Positions 52,601 through 63,500 of a stretch of 64,000 nucleotides of DNA are shown here, in pieces. The stretch is from Nissolia schottii. Lineage: Eukaryota > Streptophyta > Magnoliopsida > Fabales > Fabaceae. A program made the translations under genes and the position numbers. Each line of letters opens with the position of its first letter. Position 1 is the stretch's first letter. The notes below the pieces were generated by a model, which was not told the DNA's origin, ran no database searches, and was given only the letters and a program-made list of their open reading frames with translations. The stretch lies in contig QANU01075873.1 of the NCBI GenBank assembly GCA_003254905.1, forward strand, positions 90,434-154,433, in the 5' to 3' direction.

Positions 52601-53002
52601 ATTTCAATCCCAAGAGTTCATAATTCCAATGGTTCAACCAAACATGGAAATCTCTAAGTATGCATCTAGCGAGATTTTGCTAAGGAAAGAGTGGGATGTT
52701 ACAGCAGTCACTTTGATGTGAAGATACCTATAGGACGTGTTAGATTTTATTTTGTTTTGTAATCGAGTCAGTATCTAGAGTGCTCCAATTGTATACATGC
52801 AGGATCTTCGGACCAATCACATATTTTACCATATATATTTATGTTCATTGTGAAAGAGTTTATCATGTTTATTCAAAAAATAAAGGTTTTTAATTGTTTT
52901 TAATTTAAGTTAAAATGCATGTTTTTATGAAAAGCGTTCCTAAGAGACTTATGTAAGGGACCTAGTCCTTTTCATGCCGGTAACGACTTTTGGGTCGTTA
53001 CA
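49670..53002 (+). mobile_element. Solo LTR L (plus orientation), 5' end unresolved, interrupted
   Basis: Related to LTR R (53707-58650) on the opposite strand. Shared blocks, read in LTR sense, are CCCCTATAT.TAGA.GCTTCCCATG (49881-49905), CGTGGGGAAGCAGTGCCT, ATAGAACTGTAAGTCAA (50459), AGAGAACTCC.CACTTGTTT (50697) and the end GGGTCGTTACA (52992-53002). A solo LTR is nested at 50973-52703. The TG start expected upstream of about 49700 is not recognisable. Palindromes of CTCCT..AGGAG type occupy 49703-49780. No internal retroelement genes are attached. Confidence 0.7.
50973..52703 (+). mobile_element. Nested solo LTR, 1731 bp, with 5-bp target duplication
   Basis: It starts TGTAACACCC and ends GGGATGTTACA, the canonical TG..CA form with inverted termini. 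It is flanked on both sides by GCAGT (50968-50972 and 52704-52708). Removing it restores the alignment of LTR L with LTR R. A TATA-like GGTATTTATAGGCC lies near 52118-52131. No protein-coding domains. Confidence 0.88.
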
Positions 53003-53701
53003 CTCACCTTCCCGGAGCTCACCTCTCACCTATAAAGAAGTTGAAGCTTGCTTCACCTACCTACACTCGCCAGCGCAAAAGGAAAACTCTAAGAGGCCTG
53101 CAACAGGAGACGGTCGCAACACAAATCCAAGAGAGAGCATCCTAGTAGGCATTTCTCTAGGCCGTGAACCCAAGACTTTCAACCTAACTCAGCCCAACAA
53201 GGCCAAGGTAGGAAGCGACGCTTTCTCCTCCAGCAATTAGCAGGCCACTTAACTAACTCCTAGATAAGCGGGGAAAAATAAACATTCGAGATAAGGGGAA
53301 GTCATTATTTGAATTCTCCATGGTCTATCTCTATTTACCTAACCTAATTCACCTATAAAAGCACATGACCTTAGGTCATCAAGTATCAATCATTCACTTT
53401 CTAGAATACTCACAAAACACATATGCTTATTAAAGTGTTGAGTCTCCTTTGTAGGTACACCTCGTTGCCGATCCCTTATGCACGTGGAACCCACGTTAGA
53501 GCTTCCGCCAAAGCACCTTCCTCAACTCTCTACTTGTGTTCAGCCTTGTTTCCTATAAAAATTATTTTGAAATAATAACCATATAAAAATTTCTCTAAAT
53601 CATATATTTGATGAAGTAATCTCTCTAATTTTCCAATGGTCCAATAAGTGTAACTTACATAAAAACTTATCGTGGTCCCCTAAAAGTATAGCAGTCACAA
53701 A
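53003..53701. other. Spacer between the two inverted LTRs, itself LTR-like
   Basis: About 0.7 kb of less AT-rich DNA. ACCTATAAAAGCACATGACC (53352) followed by GTTGAGTCTCCTTTG (53437) and a CT-rich end resembles the promoter-to-3' end of a gypsy LTR. It may be the host element into which one or both flanking LTRs inserted. No gene. Confidence 0.35.
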
Positions 53702-54171
53702 GTTAACGTAACGATCCCAAAAATCGTTAATGGCATGCAAGGGACTAGTTCCCTTACAAAACTTCCTAGTGTGTTAGTCATGAAAAACGCACAACTTTTA
53801 TAAATAAAAATGAAATACTTTTAAATAAAATCTAAACAACACAATATAATATAATAAAATGATCATTTACAAGATACGAAATATATATAATTCAAAATAT
53901 GCTAGACACTGCTTGTAGTCCATTGGAGCGCTCTAAAGACTGACATGAATATAACCTATCCTAAAGACTGAAATAACTAAAGAATACTTCATGACAACAT
54001 GAAGCTCATCAAGAGTCCAAACTATTGAGATCTACTGAATGAGCGGTGTGTCTTTGTCAACGATATCTGAAAAAGGGTTGATGAGGGGTGAGTCATCGTT
54101 CAGTGAATGGCAAACCCCACGATAACATGGAACAGTTCGTAACCATGGCATGCATATGCAATATATATATG

Positions 54172-54173
<2 letters not shown>

Positions 54174-54212
<39 letters not shown>
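54174..54212. repeat. (AT)n microsatellite in LTR R
   Basis: About 19 uninterrupted TA dinucleotides; a similar (AT)n lies at about 55371-55395. Confidence 0.9.
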
Positions 54213-54215
<3 letters not shown>

Positions 54216-55364
54216 CTGTCATGAAAACGCTAATATAATAACGATAATTATAATATTAAAACATTTTAAGAACCAAAACAAGTGAGGAGTTCTCTAGATA
54301 GACATTCCGAGCATTACGGTTTAGCTGTTTCTGAATGTCTAGGCTTTACGATCTTGCTCTAATCTACATGACATTATACATGACATCGGGCATCATGGGC
54401 TGTGATGTTCGGACTTTACAGTCTTGCCCCTAAATTTACATGAATCTTATTCTACTTTACAATCGTACAAGGTATATGAGGGTCAACATAGGCTGTCATT
54501 GACTTACAGTTCTATCCATAAGTGTTTTATTTTAGAAAAATAAAGGTAGATTAATATCTCATGCTTAAGGATGTTCCTAGGATGTTCCTTAACATAAGTT
54601 TTCTCCCACCAAAATCTTTTCTTAAAAGATTTAACTAAATAGTATGAGTATTTATATCATTTAATACTAATCATACACAACATGAACATATTTAATGCCA
54701 TAAATGCGGTCTTATGTGATTCTAAAAATAATTTTATGATTTTCTAAAAATAACTTCGTAAATATCTATCTTATAAATAAAGATCTTCTAAATAAATAAT
54801 CATGAGAGAATATCTAACTAAATAAAATAATAACTAACTTCATAAATATGTAATTAAAATAATAAATTCCACCTCCTAGGATTTTATAAAACATGCATAA
54901 ATAAAATAAAATAAAATAAAAATAAATAAATAAATAACTTTTAAAAATAACTATATGGTCTAAAATAGACCGTGAAGAAAGTCATTCATCTGAAATGGCT
55001 GAACGCCAAGGAGCACTAAATTAGGAGTTTTTAACACCCCTACGTGAAGGCACTGTGAAACACCCCTACTAGCTATTTACGCTATAGTTGTAAATACGCT
55101 ACGTAAAGTTGTTTTCTGCTTTGGTTGGGATTACTCTTAGTCCCTATATCTTGGAAAATAGTTTACTGCGAAAATATGGATCGGTTTAAATAAAACTCTT
55201 ACATGTTTAACTATACTCACAAGTAGGAGCCACGCGTGTACAACTATGTAGGTACAATAATGCAGTATAGCCCTATGGGTTCTCGATAGTTCTCCACGGC
55301 AATTACAGTATAGCATAATTAACACAAAATAATCACACATAATTGGCCCCATTTAGACAAAGCA

Positions 55365-55395
<31 letters not shown>

Positions 55396-55470
55396 ATTCA
55401 TATATTACACAAACCTCTTTCGGTCTTACATTAAATAGGTACAACCAAAAATTTCCCTGCTACTCTATCA

Positions 55471-55875
55471 CTAGTTTTCTTCAGAGTCTTCCTCCGAATC
55501 TTCCTCCTTGTCGTCGGAGTTGAGCTCCATGGAGTCCTCCTCCCCAGAGTCATCACTGGTGGACGAAGGGGAGTCCACGACTGGGGAGTCCTCGTCCTCA
55601 TTCGTTTCCCGTGAAGTCTCGGGGATCATGGGTAAGTCCCGGCGAGCGGTGGAAGGTCCAGCCTCGACGTCGTGAGTGCGCGGGGTGAGGCTTCGTCTGA
55701 AGAACGGATTTACCATCTTTGTGGGTCCAGTACGGTAACAGGAAGGCTGTGGGGGAGGCAGAAAGTTCGGGTCCACCTCGACGTCCTTGTCGTACGACGG
55801 AGACTCCTCTGCATCCTTATCCAATACAATCGGGGTGGCTGGCATGAATCCCAATGCTCGTGCAAACACTGACAT
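55471..55875 (-). CDS. Acidic 134-aa frame inside the nested LTR, unknown function
   Basis: An uninterrupted frame from MSVFARALGF to a stop at 55471, in DNA much less AT-rich than the surroundings. The middle is Pro/Arg-rich (FFRRSLTPRTHDVEAGPS); the last 50 residues are Asp/Glu/Ser repeats (SDDSGEEDS, EEDSEEDSEEN). It lies antisense to the LTR orientation inferred here. I do not recognise a family. It may be a retroelement-associated accessory frame, or an open frame favoured by composition. No expression evidence can be seen. Confidence 0.3.
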   Translation of the reverse strand: MSVFARALGFMPATPIVLDKDAEESPSYDKDVEVDPNFLPPPQPSCYRTGPTKMVNPFFRRSLTPRTHDVEAGPSTARRDLPMIPETSRETNEDEDSPVVDSPSSTSDDSGEEDSMELNSDDKEEDSEEDSEEN

Positions 55876-57074
55876 CTGGCATCACAGTGAGCGGGGTGAG
55901 AACCATGCGTTCTCAGTGGGCCTCTACAGGGGTTTCTATTTTCTTTTAGCTCGGTCGTGATCCCGGCAGCTCAGGAGATCTCTAAGTGTCATGCAACTCT
56001 ACATTTCCTAGTTCATTTTTAGTCTTGCTATCCTGAACGGCTTTATCTAAATTACTAGGCAATGGGAATGTCAAATCCTTACTCTAGGGAATTAGGGTTA
56101 CCTATCGAGCTTATTATTATTCATCATGTTGTACCTAGGACTTACTAGGGCTTACTTCCGGGCAAATGGTCCGGGCCCTTTTTACCGTACATAACTTTAC
56201 ATGCATACACATACGTATATTCACATATAGGCATTCATTCACAATCCATGCATGAGGGGTTGGGGGTTCTCTTACGCGCCCTATTGCTGCGTCCTCTTTC
56301 ATTCCTTTACTTGTTCCTCCTTTCTCCCTCGCAGTCCGTGGGACCGTCGCCCTCGTTCGACTGCAACCTACTTACTATTACCATCTTGTCGGCGACTGGG
56401 CAGCGCTCCTTTCCAGAGTGGTAGCTAACCACGAATGTCCGCCGGCTCTTTCTCATCAACTGACGATCTGGAGGTGACCACCTACACCTAGCGTGCTAGA
56501 CGGTGAGGGGCCCGCCCTATGATGGTGTCTAGAGTGGACTCGTACCTTGCTTATCTTTCTTCTTAACTTGAGCTTTTGCACGCCCCTTACCGGCGGCCTT
56601 AACTTTACTTTATCTTTGCACGCCCCTTACCGACGACCTTAACTTTATTTTCTTTTCTTCTTTTTTCTTTCTTTATTTCCGGGTGGAAACCTGCGTTCAG
56701 GCCTATGCCTGTGTTCTTTAAACTTTAGGCCAGTTTACTTTGCTAAATTGGCGGGGGCTTGTCATGTGTGACTTGCCAAGAGAGGGAATTCCTATTACAT
56801 AACTACGTACACTTCTTTAAGGTACACCGAGCCCTGGTTGGCCGGAACCTTCTTAAGAAACATTTCATTCCCTACGTCAAATTATGATCTTCATTTACAT
56901 TAAGCGTTACATTTCTAGTGATCTAGGGTTACCCTACGGTCCTAGTGGCAACTGGGTCCTCATGATGCATGTTAACATGTATCTATACTCATTTACACAT
57001 GGCACATTCATTAAAATCAAGAAGCAATCATGTTTAAGTCTGGAACCTAGGTCATCCACATGACACTCTCCAGG

Positions 57075-57376
57075 TCATTCAAATGGCACTGGGTTCTGGC
57101 TCGTGGGTGGTACAAAGGATGGTCATTTGAATGCCCCATGAAAGGTCATTCGAATGATTCTGGCCTTGTCTCTTTAAAACTCACAGGGAGGTTGTCATTC
57201 GAATACCCAAGGCCGGGGCATTCGAATGGCTGACCTCTGTGCCTTCAAAATCATAAATCCTCACGACTTATTTGAATGACTCTAAGGTAGTCATTCAAAT
57301 AACCCGTGGTTTTCACACTTATTTTCTGAAACATTCGTGGTTCATTCGAATGATCCTAGGGAATTCATTCGAATGA
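57075..57376. repeat. Array of CATTCGAATG palindromes
   Basis: About nine copies or near-copies of TCATTCGAATGA occur in 300 bp: exact 12-mers at 57147, 57342 and 57365, a CATTCGAATG at 57219, and variants such as CATTCAAATG and ATTTGAATGA at 57075, 57123, 57195, 57270 and 57291. Spacing is irregular. The array is inside the nested LTR and about 0.9 kb from its 3' end. Confidence 0.8.
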
Positions 57377-58492
57377 CCACAAACCTGATACAGGTCCTGG
57401 TGGTTTTTCTCGCTTCCCATCCTTGCACTAACCCATTTTCTTCCCCCAAAACACACATAAAACTTACATACATCACCCTAAGGTGATTTAGAGCTATCTT
57501 TACCCCACCTTGGAAGATAGTTGGGCATTGGAGAGGAAAAGCTAGGAATTTCAAGCTTTTTTCTCTGCTCTCTGAGAAAAGAATTTAAGGATACAATGAT
57601 GATGATGATGACAATGGTTTTTGGTGGATGGATAAGGGGTGGAAGGGCTGGTGGGTGACCCGGTGGTGCTCCAAGAGAATGAAAGTAAATCCTTGGTTGG
57701 CTCTCCTTAGGTTCCCTCCTAGGAGGAAAAAAATGAAAGAAGGGGATGAGGAGAGGAATGGTGGGTTGGCTACCGAAAGGGGGTCTCGGGGCTGAGGGAA
57801 TTGTGAAAGTTTGGAGAGAAGATGAAGTGTAAAAATGGAGGAGGAGGTATGGTGATGTGAAAGTGGTGCAGAGAGTGGTTGGTGGGGGAGGACGGCCACA
57901 GATTTTCATGGATGACCGAGGGGATTGCTCCCAAAATTCATCTGTGTGGGATTGCTCACAATCTCGGTGTGTCGCGTATGGTTGTCTGAAAAATATTTCG
58001 GACGCACCGTCGTAATCTACTAATTTTCCTTATTAGTAGCTCGAGTCTAGTTGAGGTATCTAGGGATTCATTGTCTTATCTGTACCTGTTACTGGTACTG
58101 TCGGTATTTGTAGAAATTCCCGATGGACCCGAAAATTGTCCCAGGGCTCGGAAAAATTCAAGGGATCACCGCACCATACGTTAGCCGAGGTTTTACAGGC
58201 CAAATGCAGCGTTTTAAATCCTCCTCACGTATTGACCGGTTCCCGTAAATATTCCTTTCGCGAATTTCCTTAAAGAAAATCTAGGATGTTACACACTGAT
58301 TCCCCACGAACGGAAGACGGGAGGGAGAAAAGAAATAAAATATAACTGGAGCTAAAAGTCTCAAAAATGTTTGACCTCTCAAGCTCTTGGAGTGAATTGG
58401 CAAGTCTAAATATTCATGGGAAGCCTCTATATATAGGGGAGGAGGAGACCCCCTTCTACAACGTTAATCGACGTGAGACTAATTCCCGTACT

Positions 58493-58589
58493 CATCTCGC
58501 GCGAGATGATCCCATGTAAATATCATCTCGCGTGAGATGCTATAGTCACGCATGAGACGTGTCCTGTAACTAGCATCTCACGCGAGATG
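58493..58589. repeat. Array of CATCTCGCGCGAGATG palindromes in LTR R
   Basis: Perfect palindrome at 58493-58508, near-perfect copies at 58524-58539 (CATCTCGCGTGAGATG) and 58574-58589 (CATCTCACGCGAGATG), and a degenerate one near 58545. The first two are 31 bases apart. The array lies between the LTR start (58650) and its TATA box (about 58430), in the U3 region. Confidence 0.85.
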
Positions 58590-58655
58590 CTCCATGCGGC
58601 TCGCGATACGCCCTTCTTCTTTTTTTCCCTCTCTTCTAAGGGTCGTTACAGTTAA

Positions 58656-60240
58656 TCCTCCAAACTTTTATCACCATATATTACCAACTCAATAATGAAA
58701 AAGTCATCACTTTATCCATTTTAGAGAATAAATATAGTGATCAGTATACTCTTAGACGACTAACAAAATAACGGATGTATAATATCTTTAATCATGAAAA
58801 AACCAAAACTCCATTCAGTTCAAAAGAATGGTGCTTAGAAGTCCTAATTTTAGGCATACTAATCATTAGAATTATCTCCAACCATACATTTGTTAAAATC
58901 TCCAAAAAAAAAAAATCAGTAAGATTTTAACAAGTGTTTGATTAGATATGGTTATAAGAATTCATAAGCTTAAAGTTAGGACTCCTAAATATTAGTTCAA
59001 TTTATAATATTTGTCACTTTCACTTTTTTGGATATATTAAAAAATTAATGTATCTGAATATAAATTAATTTACAAATATAATTAAAAAGTGAAAGTGGCA
59101 TATATTTAAATATTTTGAACCAAAGAGAGTATGAGAACAAAATTTGTTTGAAAGACTTCACTCATTACTATATTTTTCTAGTATTAAAACTAGCGGGACT
59201 TGAGAGGCTGCCAGCTTAATAAATGCTTTTTGTAATGAATAATTATTTTAAGTGATAATTATAAAAGCAAAAAATGATAAATAATGAATTGTTATAGTAA
59301 GAAATAATCATAGGGATAAAAGTGAAAAATAAAATTGGATAAAAGGAGAAATCACTTTTTGATAAATGTTTTGTATACAATATAAAATTTGTCAATTTTT
59401 GTACAACTTATTATCTCTAATATGTGTTTTTTCTATTTTTTTATTCTTTATTTTTTCTCTTTTCTTTCCCAATCTCTCATCATTTTTTTTTTCGTTTTCA
59501 TCTTATTCTTTATGAATTTAAGAGTTTTCATTTTTGTTTTTATCATATTTGTTATTTTTTGCTTTTGAAATGATTGTGCACGTGTGTAGGAAAGTTTGTG
59601 CATGCTTATTCAAAAGTTTGTGCATATCTAGTTGGTCAAAAATTTGTGCAGCTATATAGAAAAGTTTTTACATTTTTGTTCAAAATTTTGTGCGTGTGAA
59701 CACTAAAATTTTCTTATTTGTTGTCGTTTTCATTTACATTTCTGTCATATTTTTTTATTTTTAGTTGTTGAAAAGTCTATGCATGTCAGTTTAAAAGTGT
59801 GTGCATATACTTTAAAATGTTAGTGCATGACAAAGAATGAGTCAATTAGTGCATGGTAAAGAATGAGTCAATGTGAGTGAGAAGATGGAAATGGTGCGAT
59901 AATTATTGTTCACCGCAGATCCATTTGGTTTGGATTTGTATTTAAAAAAATGTGTGTATGTGTGTAAAAAAAAGTTTATACAGTCAATATTACTGTGTAA
60001 TTTATGGGTTAAGTAGATTTAGCATTTCTCATTTATTATTTTGTAGACAGATAATATTTTACTCAAAAAGAAAGGGCAACGAGGTAGATAGAAACACCAA
60101 ATACACATAAACAACAATGACAATATCCCATAAATAGAAAAGAGGGGCAAGTAAGAGAAGTACAACCAGCAGGAAAGATTGCACGCTGTACGCGTGGGCA
60201 AATTATGCCAGGCAGCGCGCCAAACGCCAACCTCTCTCTT
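58656..60240. other. Intergenic upstream of HMGR, with GTTTGTGCAT repeats
   Basis: Mostly AT-rich. From about 59575 to 59835 a motif AAAGTTTGTGCAT and variants recurs about seven times. GAGAAATCAC at about 59348 and GCATTTCTC at about 60022-60030 could be the ends of a foldback element of about 0.7 kb similar in style to 27374-29651. No gene seen. Confidence 0.4.
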
Positions 60241-60242
60241 TC

Positions 60243-60250
60243 TATATAAA
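60243..60250 (+). promoter_or_regulatory. TATA box for HMGR
   Basis: TATATAAA within CTTTCTATATAAAAGC, about 315 bases upstream of the HMGR ATG; start site predicted near 60275. The leader contains a (TTTTTA)n tract near 60397-60426 and CT-rich stretches. Confidence 0.65.
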
Positions 60251-60558
60251 AGCTTCGAAACCCTCGCACTTCCTCTCAACTCCAACCGTTAACTTCACAA
60301 ACACAGCTCAACCAAAAACGTAACCAATTTTCCACCCACCTTTCTCTCTCCCCCTCTCGGTTCCGTTTCCTCCCATCAACCAAACACAGCCTTTTATCTT
60401 TATTTTTATTTTTATTTTTATTTTTCAAACTTTCAAATTAGAATCAAAAAGTCCAAAATCCAAATTCCACCCTCTGCTTCTGGGTTTTGTGTTTCCCCCC
60501 TTTCTCCTTCGGTTCCTAGGTCTGCATTCCCCGGTAGATCAAAAGTTCTCGTCGGAAA

Positions 60559-63500
60559 ATGGAAGATGTTCGCCGGAGACATGTCGCCGCCGGCGCCGAT
60601 TCCGGCGAACAGCTCAAAACCCAGAAGCATGGCGGAGGGGAGACTCTCCAGCTGCTGCAGCACCCCCAAACGGTGCTCCCTCTGTACCTAACCAACGCCG
60701 CTTTCTTCGGGCTCTTCTTCTCCGTCGCGTACTTCCTCCTCCACCGGTGGCGCGAGAAGATCCGCACCTCCACGCCTCTCCACGTCGTCACCGCCGACGA
60801 GACCGCCGCAATCGTCTCGCTCGTCGCCTCCGTTGTCTACCTCCTCCTCTTCTTCGGCATCCACGGCCCACGCGCCACCTCCGACGACGAGCTCTCCGAC
60901 GAGGAGATCATCGCCAAGGAAGACGGCCGGAATCCCGGACCGTGCCCCGCCGCGCTCGTAGATCCCTCGGCGAAGGCGGCAGCGGCGGCGGTTCCTTCTC
61001 CGAAACCGCCAAGACCGGCAAAGGTCTTCAAACACGAAACTGTTGCATGTAAGTTGTAGTTTTCTTAGGGTTCTCAATTCATTCATGATAAATTTACAAT
61101 TAAAAGTAATAGGACTAATTTTGATAATACTTGCAAGATAGTATTTCTCAATCTAGAGAAATTATCTTTGGAAAAAAAAAAAAAAGAGGACTAACTTTGA
61201 TTATTCATGTATGTAAGTTGTAGTTATCTAATTCTCAATCTAGAAAAATTACCGTAAATAATGAAGAGATACGACTAGTTTCGACAATACATGTAAAATG
61301 TAGTTTTATTAGGTTCTCAAATTAAGAAAAGTTAGCATCAAATAAGAAAAATTAGCAATAAACAGAAAGAAATAGATAGGATTAATTTTGATAATACATG
61401 GCCTTGTCTTGGTTTGGTTTGTGATCGCCAGCCTAATTGTTTGAAATTATGATAAACAAACATGTAATTTATTGTTTAATTTTGCATTGCAGTGCCAACA
61501 GAAGACGATGTGGTCATTCATGCAGTGGTTTCCGGCTCAATTCCCTCATACTCGTTGGAGACAAGGTTAGGGGACTGCGGCCGTGCAGCTGCGGTTCGGC
61601 GCGAGGCGGTCCAGAGAATTACAGGGAGGTCACTGGAAGGTTTGCCGGTGGGAGGGTTTGACTACGAGTCGATTTTGGGGCAGTGCTGCGAGATGCCCAT
61701 CGGGTTTGTGCAGATTCCGGTGGGTGTGGCTGGTCCCCTGTTGCTTGATGGGAGGGAGTACACGGTGCCGATGGCTACCACTGAGGGGTGCCTGGTGGCC
61801 AGCACTAACAGAGGGTGCAAGGCCATCTATGCTTCCGGCGGGGCCTCGTCGGTGCTGATGAGGGATGGGATGACGAGGGCGCCGGTGGTTCGGTTCACAA
61901 CTGCCAAGAGGGCTGCTCAGCTCAAGTTCTACTTGGAGGATCCTCTCAACTTTGAGTCCCTAGCTGTCGTTTTCAACAAGTAAATTTCTCATCTCATGTT
62001 ATTGAATTGTTTTTGCTGTTCTTCCATTTCATTTTCAAGATTGTTGTTTTTTTGTTTTTAAAGGCTATCTATTTTTGCTGAATAGTCCAATTTTTAGGTC
62101 AGTTGATAATGACGGCAAAGTTTTGTCCTTCTCCTTTTTTTCTGGTAATAGCTGAACCGATGATTGAACCAATGAGTCGGCACCGTTTTGATTTATAGTT
62201 CAATTGGTTCAACCGGATAAATCTAAGATGCTGAATTGGAAAATGTTTAAATTATAGTATATGGCTACTTTACGATTTATCGGTTCAACCAGATGATTCA
62301 GTTTGTTTTTAAAACACTCAGTGTTTCAGCCTTGTTATGTGAGGATCACGGACAGAATGCAAAGAAATGAATGCCTTGTTGAAATTGAGAATAAATAAAT
62401 AAAAAATTTAGGTGCAAGTCATGTTGGCTTTTGCTTTATTCTAGCTGTGTTTTCACATTTGTGGATCTGTCACCAGTTTTTTCCAAGGATTACAAGCAGG
62501 GCCTGTTATTGGTTTATTAATGTCTGATGGGTTATGTGCAGGTCAAGCAGATTTGCTAGGTTACAGAGTATTCAGCCTGCTATTGCTGGCAAGAATTTGT
62601 ACATTAGATTCCGTTGCAGCACTGGGGACGCCATGGGGATGAACATGGTTTCAAAAGGTGTCCAAAATGTCCTTGATTTCCTTCAGAAAGACTTTCCTGA
62701 CATGGATGTTATTGGAATATCTGGTAAACATGACACTACCCTTCTTTATGTGTTTTCTCCCCTCATATGCCAAACAATGTTCCTTGTCATGGTTAAACTA
62801 GTTGCTAAAGTTGTTGATATACACCCCGATGCCTGCACCAGGAAATTTCTGTTCGGACAAGAAAGCGGCAGCTGTAAACTGGATTGAAGGCCGCGGCAAA
62901 TCTGTGGTCTGCGAGGCTATTATTACGGAGGAGGTGGTGAAGAAAGTGTTGAAGACTAGTGTGGAGGCCCTAGTGGAGCTTAACATGCTAAAAAACCTTA
63001 CCGGCTCAGCGATGGCCGGTGCTCTTGGCGGGTTCAATGCCCATGCTAGCAATATTGTCTCTGCTATCTACATAGCCACTGGTCAGGACCCTGCTCAGAA
63101 CGTGGAGAGTTCTCAATGCATCACCATGATGGAACCTGTGAATGACGGCAAGGACCTTCACATCTCTGTCACCATGCCTTCCATTGAGGTACAATCAAAT
63201 TCTCTGGTCTTCAAATTGTGTTGTCTCTTAGGTAGAATATTGTTCCTAACATTCTCTAGTGGAAAAGTTCACTTGTATTAGATACAAGTTGTAGTACCAT
63301 TTCACATTTGAGTGTGCCTTGTATATTCATCTGTTATATTGTTGGTATGGGGTAAAAATGTGGGTGGGGGGGCGGGGGAGAAATTTTCTTGGATTAGGTT
63401 TATGTATAATTTTACACATCATGATAAATATATATAGCTAGCTTGAGTATAATGAGAAGATCGCTTCCTTTGTGTTCTGATCTATATTTTGTCTCATGGT

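Larger units (their letters stand above)
55056..58293 (+). mobile_element. Nested solo-LTR-like insertion, 3.2 kb
   Basis: It starts TGAAACACCCC and ends GATGTTACA, between identical CACTG flanks (55051-55055 and 58294-58298). Removing it restores a continuous match between LTR R and LTR L (GTGGGGAA.CAGTGCCT). Its 3' part shares TCGCGTATGGTT.TCT.AAAATATT.CG with the nested LTR at 50973-52703 (52384 versus 57966), so the two are distant relatives in the same orientation. It is long for a solo LTR and may itself be composite. It contains an acidic minus-strand frame and an array of CATTCGAATG palindromes. Confidence 0.75.
53707..58650 (-). mobile_element. Solo LTR R (minus orientation) with 5-bp target duplication, interrupted
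   Basis: On the minus strand it begins TGTAACGACCC (58650) and ends GGGATCGTTACG (53707, where the expected final A has changed). GTTAA flanks both ends (53702-53706 and 58651-58655). The minus-strand TATA box CTATATATAG lies near 58427-58437. It is the inverted relative of LTR L. The nested insertion at 55056-58293 accounts for most of its length; without it the LTR is about 1.7 kb. Confidence 0.85.

Noticed and set aside
57478..57909. Minus-strand Pro/Phe-rich frames in the nested LTR
   Set aside because: Low-complexity translation of purine/pyrimidine-biased DNA, two overlapping frames equally open, no family.
58493..58589. CRISPR-like array of spaced palindromic repeats
   Set aside because: Only three or four degenerate repeats, in the U3 of a plant LTR, with no cas genes and a plant genomic context.
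60489..61086. Long alternative frames on both strands over HMGR exon 1
   Set aside because: Shadows of the GC-rich HMGR coding sequence; only the +60559 frame shows the RRR cluster and membrane helices.
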